From assembly GCA_002399785.1 (NCBI GenBank), contig DHEH01000013.1:1-48240 (forward strand): a stretch of DNA of 48,240 nucleotides. Reading direction: 5' to 3'. A program made the translations under genes and the position numbers. This document shows, in pieces, positions 43,595 through 48,240 of the stretch. A model generated the notes under the pieces. The model did no database searches. It worked only from the letters and a program-made list of their open reading frames with translations, and was not told where the DNA came from. The stretch's first letter is position 1, and each line of letters begins with the position of its first letter. The DNA is from Caryophanales bacterium UBA4855 (lineage in GTDB: Bacteria > Bacillota_I > Bacilli_A > RFN20 > CAG-826).

Positions 43595-44342
43595 AATCTA
43601 ACTTAGAAAAAACTTCTCCGATTTTATCGTTCATCACTAATTTTACTTGGCGATTGATTGGTATTCTGTCTTTATTAATTACCACAATATTATTTCCATA
43701 AAAATATTGCAATAAACCGGCCGCAGGATAAACATTTAAACTGGTTCCGGCAACTATCAATAAATCTGCTTCTTGAAGAGCGATGATTGCTTTTGTCATA
43801 ATGTTTTTATCTAATGGTTCTTCATATAAAACAACATCAGGCTTAATTATTCCTCCACATTTTGGACAATATGGTATACCTTGTGTTTTCATTATTTCGT
43901 TTAAATCATAAAAAGCACCGCATTTCATACAATAATTTCTTTGAATTGATCCGTGTAATTCAATAACATTTTTACTTCCAGCTAGTTGATGTAAACCATC
44001 GATATTTTGTGTAATAATTGTTAAATGCTTCTTTTTTTCAAGTTTAACAAGATATTTATGCGCTTCGTTTGGTTCGTGAGGTTTGTTTCCAACCATAAAT
44101 TCTCGATAGAATTTAAAAAATGTTTCGGTGTTTTCGTCAAAGTAACTTCTAGAAAGCATTACTTCGTAAGGTGCGTTATATTTGCTTTCCAAATTATACA
44201 ATCCATCTTTACTACGAAAGTCACAAATTCCTGATTCGGTTGAAACACCAGCTCCTCCAAAGAAAACAATTTTACGAGCTTGTTTGATTAAGAGTTTTAA
44301 TTGATTAATTTGATCATTATCCATACTTTTATTGTAGAACAT
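43593..44342 (-). CDS. cobB: Sirtuin NAD-dependent deacylase
   Basis: Sir2-family protein of 249 residues. NAD-binding GGAGVSTESGICDFRS (about 29-44), the catalytic histidine in TQNIDGLHQLAG/ELHGS, and a zinc module with CMKC and CPKCGG. The usual GIPDFRS has Cys in place of Pro, which is uncommon. The start at 44342 has no SD; the ATG at codon 7 (44324) is equally possible. It stands alone, convergent with upp. Confidence 0.92.
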   Translation of the reverse strand: MFYNKSMDNDQINQLKLLIKQARKIVFFGGAGVSTESGICDFRSKDGLYNLESKYNAPYEVMLSRSYFDENTETFFKFYREFMVGNKPHEPNEAHKYLVKLEKKKHLTIITQNIDGLHQLAGSKNVIELHGSIQRNYCMKCGAFYDLNEIMKTQGIPYCPKCGGIIKPDVVLYEEPLDKNIMTKAIIALQEADLLIVAGTSLNVYPAAGLLQYFYGNNIVVINKDRIPINRQVKLVMNDKIGEVFSKLD

Positions 44343-44376
44343 TTTTAATATTTTTGATTATATTTATTGAAAATTT

Positions 44377-44393
44377 GCGAAATCCCTTGCAAA
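44377..44393 (-). repeat. Dispersed 17-bp motif, copy 10 (intergenic)
   Basis: TTTGCAAGGGATTTCGC on the minus strand, between the sirtuin gene and tRNA-Leu. It shares a 16-bp exact stretch with copy 11 (GATTTGCAAGGGATTT). Confidence 0.7.
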
Positions 44394-44464
44394 TCACCAT
44401 CCTTTTTTAAAAAATAAACATAGAAAGCAATAATAAATAATAATATTTAATCCTTATTGTCTTA

Positions 44465-44473
44465 TGATAAAAT
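44465..44473 (+). promoter_or_regulatory. Extended -10 promoter of tRNA-Leu(CAG)
   Basis: TG-A-TAAAAT lies 26 bp before the tRNA. The same TATGATAAAAT string precedes the second tRNA-Leu (47304-47314), which supports its role. A -35 box is unclear. Confidence 0.6.
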
Positions 44474-44499
44474 TATTAAGGTTATTAAAACCAACCAAT

Positions 44500-44584
44500 G
44501 CAGGAGTGGCGTAACTGGTAAACGCGCTAGTCTCAGAAGCTAGTGGAGAAATCCGTATGGGTTCAAATCCCATCTCTTGCACCA
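44500..44584 (+). tRNA. tRNA-Leu (anticodon CAG)
   Basis: Class II tRNA of 85 nt with acceptor GCAGGAG/CTCTTGC, anticodon stem CTAGT/GCTAG around CTCAGAA, a long variable arm (TGGAGAAATCCGT region), T-loop TTCAAAT and encoded CCA. Anticodon CAG reads CUG. Confidence 0.95.
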
Positions 44585-44669
44585 AAATTGAAATTGTTAT
44601 AAACAAGCATATATCTTTAATTTTTACAAAAATATTATACTTATAGTAGATATAAATAAGGATTTTTTT

Positions 44670-46046
44670 ATGGAAAAAGTTAAAAATTTGATTATTGGAT
44701 TCGGCAAAGCTGGTAAGACATTAGCAAATATTTTTGCAAAAAAAGGTGAATCAACTATATTGATTGAAAGATCTAATTTGATGTATGTTGGCACATGTAT
44801 TAACGTTGCTTGCATTCCATCAAAAACTCTAGAAAATCTTGCTAGAGAATCAGCTCATGTTGGTGGAAGTATAAACGAAAAAGAAGCGAGATACACAGAA
44901 GCAATTAATAAAAAGAAAGAATTAACTGCTTTTTTAAGACAAAAAAAATACGAGGCAGCAATTGCTTCAGGAGTTAAAGTTGTAGATGGAGTTGCTAGTT
45001 TTAAAGATAATAAAACTATCGAAGTGTATAAAGATGGCGCTTTAATTGCTGAATTTAATGCCGAAAGAATCGTAATTGATACAGGAAGTAGACCATTTAT
45101 TCCTAACGTTGAAGGAATTAAAGAAAGTAAATTTGTTTATACTAGCGAGACTTTAATGGAAGAAGATAAACTTCCTAAAGAATTGTTAGTTATGGGTGGA
45201 GGTTATATCGGATTAGAATTTGCTTCATATTATGCAAATTTCGGATCGAAGGTGACAATTATTCAAGATTCTAACGATTTTATACCAAAAGAAGATGCTG
45301 AAATTGCTGAATTAGTTTATGCAAGTATGACTAATAAAGGAATTAGAATATTAAAAAATACTAAAATCTTAAAAGTTAGTTCTTCTGAAGATAAAGTATT
45401 TTTAAATGTTTAGGTTGATGGTAAAAGCGAAGTAATAAGCGGAAACGCTTTGCTTGTGGCTACCGGAAGAAGACCAAATATAAATGATTTGCATCTAGAA
45501 AATACTGATATTCAAATTTCTAATAGAAGCAATATCATAACTAATGAATTTAAGGAAACAAATGTTGCTGGTGTATTCGCTACTGGAGACGTTACAAATG
45601 CTCTTCAATTCACCTATATTTCTTTAGATGATTCTCGAATTATTGCTGATTTTATTTATGGAAATAGAAAGAGAACTATAAATAATAGAGGAGCCATTCC
45701 ATACACAGTCTTTATTGATCCAGCATTATCAAGAGTTGGTATTACTGAAAAAGAAGCAATTGATAACGGATATTCTATCAATGTATTTAGGCTTAAGGTT
45801 GCTGCAATCCCTAAGGCAAGAGTTCTTGGAGCAACCGATGGATTATTAAAAGTTATTGTTAATAAAGAAGATAATTTGATTTTAGGTGCTCATTTATTTA
45901 GTGCTGAATCTTATGAAGTGATAAATATTATCAAATTAGCAATCGATAATAAAATTCCATATAATGTATTAAGAGACAATATTTATAATCATCCAACTAT
46001 GAGCGAAGCTTTTAATTATTTGTTTAGCGACGTAAATAAAAAGTAA
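44670..46046 (+). pseudogene. rclA: RclA-like flavin disulfide reductase interrupted by an in-frame TAG
   Basis: The frame matches RclA of E. coli (reactive chlorine/hypothiocyanite resistance) along its length: NLIIGFGKAGKTLANIFAKKG at the start, the redox pair C43/C48 in GTCINVACIPSK, GGGYIGLEFASYYANFGSKVTI, then ATGRRPN, FTYISLDDSRI and AIPKARVLGATDGLLK, ending HPTMSEAFN. One TAG at 45411-45413 (codon 248) splits it; the frame is the same on both sides and otherwise intact over 459 codons. The stop lies in a beta-strand just before the second NAD/FAD stretch, where residues are variable in RclA. It may be a recent nonsense mutation, an assembly error or a readthrough site. The second half alone would start at TTG 45450 without an SD. 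Confidence 0.85.
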
Positions 46047-46083
46047 ATCATTAAATAATAATTCTTATTTATAATAGTTTTTT

Positions 46084-46143
46084 GGGCATATTTAGAATAT
46101 GATAATAAAAGTCTTTTGTAATTATTTATTTCTAAATATGCCC
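46084..46143. repeat. 14-bp perfect inverted repeat upstream of and into tRNA-Arg(CCG)
   Basis: GGGCATATTTAGAA (46084-46097) and TTCTAAATATGCCC (46130-46143) are exact reverse complements separated by 32 bp. The right arm contains the first six bases of the tRNA. An extended -10 (TG-A-TAATAA, 46100-46108) lies between the arms. Confidence 0.85.
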
Positions 46144-46211
46144 TTAGTTTAATGGTAAAATAGTGGTCTCCGAAGCCGAAGACAGAGGTTCGATTCCTCT
46201 AGGGCATGCCA
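46138..46211 (+). tRNA. tRNA-Arg (anticodon CCG)
   Basis: Acceptor ATGCCCT pairs fully with AGGGCAT, D-arm GTTT/AAAT, anticodon stem GTGGT/GCCGA around CTCCGAA (weak outer pair), T-arm AGAGG/CCTCT with TTCGATT, and encoded CCA. Anticodon CCG reads CGG. The anticodon stem has a G-A mismatch and wobble pairs. Confidence 0.88.
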
Positions 46212-46219
46212 AAACTTTT

Positions 46220-46492
46220 ATGAAAAAACTTAAAAACCACAAATCTTATTATTTATTAGGAACAATTGTAATGATTGTTGGTTTTTTAATTATTATTGTT
46301 TCTATTACTTTACCAATTGTGTTTTCTAAAACGTGGCCAAATTATGCCGGGTGGATATGTTTAGCGACCACAATTCTAGGAATGCTTATTTCTTTTTATG
46401 GTTTATATTTACTTAAAAAAGGCAATTTTTTAAAAGCTAATCAAAGTAGTGAAGAAGTTGAAAAAAAAGACTATAAAGACCTAAAAAAGTAA
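46220..46492 (+). CDS. Small membrane protein, 90 aa
   Basis: The ATG at 46220 is the first after the tRNA; an in-frame upstream ATG lies inside the tRNA and is rejected. The product has two hydrophobic helices (about 10-33 and 42-65), a basic N-terminus and a charged tail (SSEEVEKKDYKDLKK). No SD exists: only eight bases separate the tRNA CCA from the start codon. It is not recognised. It may be made from an mRNA whose 5' end is produced by tRNA processing. Its stop codon lies in a copy of the 17-bp motif. Confidence 0.65.
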   Translation: MKKLKNHKSYYLLGTIVMIVGFLIIIVSITLPIVFSKTWPNYAGWICLATTILGMLISFYGLYLLKKGNFLKANQSSEEVEKKDYKDLKK

Positions 46493-46505
46493 AATCCCTT
46501 GCAAA
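46489..46505 (-). repeat. Dispersed 17-bp motif, copy 11
   Basis: TTTGCAAGGGATTTTAC on the minus strand, over the stop codon of the 90-aa gene and in the 19-bp space before tetR. Confidence 0.7.
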
Positions 46506-46511
46506 TCTTAA

Positions 46512-47081
46512 CTATTTTTTATTATGAAGGAAGCTTCTTGATGCTTTATAAGCGATTTCAGTAAATTCTTGAATAGTATATGATGTGTTTCCTAACACAG
46601 AATCGACATAAGAAATTAAAACACCATTTGCAAATAACCTTAAATCTGGCCCTAACTCTTTGGTTGTAATTTTATCAGGCAATCTTTGCTTTAATATTTC
46701 AAATATTGTTTCAATGATTTCTTCTTTAATATCTAAAATGCTTTGGTAAGAAAGCGATTTAGTAATAGCGATAATTATTTTTTTATGATTTTCAAAGTAC
46801 AATCCACATTTTTTGTATAGTTCATATCGTCCTTCGTCACTAAGATCGGCGTTAATCAACATTTCTCTGAATTCGTGCATAAATTTATTTTTAATTTCAT
46901 AGGCAACATCTTTTGTAGATTTATAGTGATTATAGAAGGTTCCTCTTGTAATATTGGCTTTTCCACATAATTCCTTGATACTAATTGAATTGACCGTTTC
47001 TCCTTCAGTAAAGATATCAATTAAAGCATGACAAATTGAATTTTTTGTTTTTATTACATTTTTGTATTCTTTTTTACTCAT
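46512..47081 (-). CDS. TetR/AcrR-family transcriptional regulator
   Basis: The 189 residues have an N-terminal helix-turn-helix (ISIKELCGKANITRGTFYNHYKSTKDVAYEI, about 33-63), the TetR recognition pattern, and a helical ligand domain resembling the TetR_C33/Dha regulator type. AAGGAG precedes the ATG. TAACGTTA (47109-47116), a perfect eight-base palindrome 28 bp upstream of the start, may be its operator. No divergent or adjacent target transporter is visible, so its regulon is unknown. Confidence 0.9.
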   Translation of the reverse strand: MSKKEYKNVIKTKNSICHALIDIFTEGETVNSISIKELCGKANITRGTFYNHYKSTKDVAYEIKNKFMHEFREMLINADLSDEGRYELYKKCGLYFENHKKIIIAITKSLSYQSILDIKEEIIETIFEILKQRLPDKITTKELGPDLRLFANGVLISYVDSVLGNTSYTIQEFTEIAYKASRSFLHNKK

Positions 47082-47305
47082 AAATTTTCTCCTTTTTTAA
47101 TTTAAAAGTAACGTTATTAATTACATTATATAAGAAAATAATAAATTGTGTTAAAAATTTTTTCAATAATAATATCGGCTTTAACAACTAATTTAATGTT
47201 TTGTAATTTTATTGGTTAAATATGTATAAAATTAAAAAGTAAAAATATTTTAAATTAGAATTATATTTTTATTTAAAATAGTAGTGGTTAATTATATAAA
47301 ATGTA

Positions 47306-47314
47306 TGATAAAAT
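47306..47314 (+). promoter_or_regulatory. Extended -10 promoter of tRNA-Leu(CAA)
   Basis: TG-A-TAAAAT ends 9 bp before the tRNA, so the pre-tRNA leader would be only about 3 nt. Confidence 0.6.
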
Positions 47315-47323
47315 CATACCAAT

Positions 47324-47409
47324 GCTCCAGTGGCGAAATGGTAGACGCAGTAGACTCAAAATCTGCCGAATGCAAGTTCATGTCGGTTCGACTCCGACCT
47401 GGAGCACCA
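47324..47409 (+). tRNA. tRNA-Leu (anticodon CAA)
   Basis: Class II tRNA of 86 nt: acceptor GCTCCAG/CTGGAGC, anticodon stem GTAGA/TCTGC around CTCAAAA, long variable arm, T-loop TTCGACT, encoded CCA. Anticodon CAA reads UUG. Confidence 0.96.
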
Positions 47410-47421
47410 ATTTCTTAAATT

Positions 47422-47452
47422 AAACTCTTAGTTATTTACTAAGAGTTTTTTA
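47422..47452 (+). terminator. Intrinsic terminator after tRNA-Leu(CAA)
   Basis: AAACTCTTAGT (47422-47432) pairs with ACTAAGAGTTT (47438-47448), loop TATTT, followed by more T. An 11-pair stem. Confidence 0.92.
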
Positions 47453-47890
47453 TACTAATTTTGATAATAACGAAAAAGAATTATTTAAAAATATTTTAAT
47501 AATCTTAATGAAGCATATTATAAGAACATATAAAGTTATTGATTTGTAATATATTGAAAAATTAATAACTAATTAGACAATAATTAATGTTATTAATTAT
47601 ATTATGGAAGGGGGCGTCATTCCGCCGCCGGCGGTAAAAAAAGCCTTATATTTAATAAATATCTATTTTTTTTGACTTTACCAGCATATTTATTTTTTTT
47701 AGATACGGTCAACAAAACTGAACATTTTTGTTCGTAAGAACAATTTTATAACCTAAATAGACAAAACTTGTTATATTTTTATTGCGTGACTTACATTTGA
47801 GCATGTCAACATGACTTTCAAAATAAATATTAATTATATATTTAAATAACAAGCATAATAATTTTTTAGTGACAGTTTTTAATAGCGGTT
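47453..47890. other. AT-rich stretch without a gene
   Basis: No credible ORF on either strand. It holds three small structures: a GC-rich palindrome CCGCCGGCGG (47625-47634) followed by A7; a hairpin TTGTTC/GAACAA with loop GTAA (47728-47743) followed by TTTT, terminator-like; and the inverted repeat CATGT-CA-ACATG (47802-47813). Otherwise it is low-complexity A+T. It may be decayed sequence at the edge of the conserved block. Confidence 0.6.
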
Positions 47891-47896
47891 TATAAT
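47891..47896 (+). promoter_or_regulatory. -10 element before the last gene
   Basis: TATAAT placed so that transcription would start near 47903. The coding-like frame of the following gene is open from 47900, after a TAA at 47897-47899. Confidence 0.4.
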
Positions 47897-47938
47897 TAAG
47901 TAATTAAAATTAAATTTGATAACGAAGCTATTAAACCG

Positions 47939-48202
47939 ATGTACGATTGGCTAATCGAAAGTAAAAGAAATGGTTCCGGAAATGCTCACGAACTCTTTCA
48001 AATTTTAGATTTAGAAGAATATAAAGTTGAATTTGAACGATATAATTTAGATAATCTCCCAGTTTGTAATATAACTTTCAATGATGCTTTTGATTTCTTT
48101 ATGAATTTTGATAATGGCAATCTAACTAATAAGAGGTTGCTTTATAAATTGCCATATTTTGAAAAATTTTATAATAATTTAGAAGATAGTTTTAAAAAAT
48201 AG
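47939..48202 (+). pseudogene. Hypothetical protein, probably frameshifted, continuing past the window
   Basis: The 87-codon frame from ATG 47939 has no SD. Coding-like sequence runs upstream in frame to 47903 (IKIKFDNEAIKP), where only ATT or ATA codons could start it. It ends at TAG 48200-48202 right after a run of six A (48194-48199). If one more A is read, the frame continues KKIDLFSSLNGNDINF to the window end. I therefore suspect a frameshift or assembly error in the A-run, or slippage. The family is not recognised with confidence; the opening reminds me of DUF5700/DUF2268-type putative zinc proteases, but no HExxH is in view. Confidence 0.5.
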
Positions 48203-48240
48203 ATTTATTTAGTTCTTTAAATGGAAATGATATCAATTTT

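Noticed and set aside
44670..46046. General TAG reassignment because of the codon in the rclA-like gene
   Set aside because: ffh, rplS, rnhB, rpsP and the GH1 gene end in TAG at their normal family lengths.
46163..46219. Start codon inside tRNA-Arg for the 90-aa gene
   Set aside because: The 19 added residues translate the tRNA and have no SD; the ATG at 46220 is the plausible start.
47604..47675. 23-codon micro-ORF (MEGGVIPPPAVKKA...)
   Set aside because: No SD, very short, and it exists only because of the GC-rich palindrome; no support as a gene.
47728..47743. LexA/SOS box
   Set aside because: The sequence is GTTC-N4-GAAC, the inverse of the Gram-positive GAAC-N4-GTTC box; it reads better as a hairpin.

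Overview
The window looks like a chromosomal segment of a low-GC Gram-positive bacterium (Bacillota/Mycoplasmatota side, by eye about 30% G+C). TGA is used as a stop (ftsY, dprA, polC, trmFO, dxr), as are TAA and TAG, so this is the standard bacterial code and not the Mycoplasma code. PolC, YlxM, RbgA, TrmFO, an Asp23-family protein, FakA and a compact genome layout fit uncultured gut Bacilli of the Acholeplasma/Erysipelotrichia/RF39 type; the exact lineage is an inference.

Region 1 (1-700): the 3' end of a 23S rRNA gene, a 5S rRNA gene and the rRNA operon terminator. Region 2 (746-28623): a condensed version of the housekeeping block known from Bacillus subtilis in the same order: yloU-fakA-plsX-rnc-ftsY-ylxM-ffh, rpsP-khpA-rimM-trmD, rplS-rbgA-rnhB-dprA-topA-trmFO-xerC, rpsB-tsf-pyrH-frr-cdsA-dxr-rseP-polC. 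Many genes present between these in Bacillus (recG, fapR, fabD, fabG, acpP, smc, sucCD, clpQY-codY, motility genes, uppS, proS) are absent. The four-gene rpsP-khpA-rimM-trmD block is inverted as a unit. Neighbouring genes are mostly separated by 0-30 bp or overlap, so the region is probably read as a few long operons started at the promoters listed.

Region 3 (28658-32557): tRNA-Arg, a DUF1893 protein, a znuABC-type metal ABC transporter and a divergent Fur-family regulator with a near-perfect palindromic operator between them, plus a zinc-ribbon membrane protein. Region 4 (32707-41868): tRNA-Ala and a carbohydrate locus (DUF2804; GH13 alpha-glucosidase, GH1 beta-glucosidase, GPH-type sugar symporter, GH36 alpha-galactosidase) that would import intact oligosaccharides and hydrolyse them in the cytoplasm, followed by a DUF362 protein. 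Region 5 (41943-48240): a CmpB-like membrane protein, upp, a sirtuin, two tRNA-Leu, tRNA-Arg, an RclA-like flavin disulfide reductase interrupted by one in-frame TAG, a small membrane protein, a TetR regulator, a gene-poor stretch and a probably frameshifted gene at the window edge.

The most notable structure not explained by gene content is a dispersed 17-bp motif, about TTTGCARGGGWTTTYGM, which I find eleven times on both strands, inside and between genes, in an AT-rich sequence where it should almost never occur. Other points worth a second look are the RclA amber codon, a 14-bp perfect inverted repeat that includes the 5' acceptor strand of tRNA-Arg, basic or disordered C-terminal tails on S16 and S2, and likely leaderless transcripts for pyrH and the Fur-family gene.
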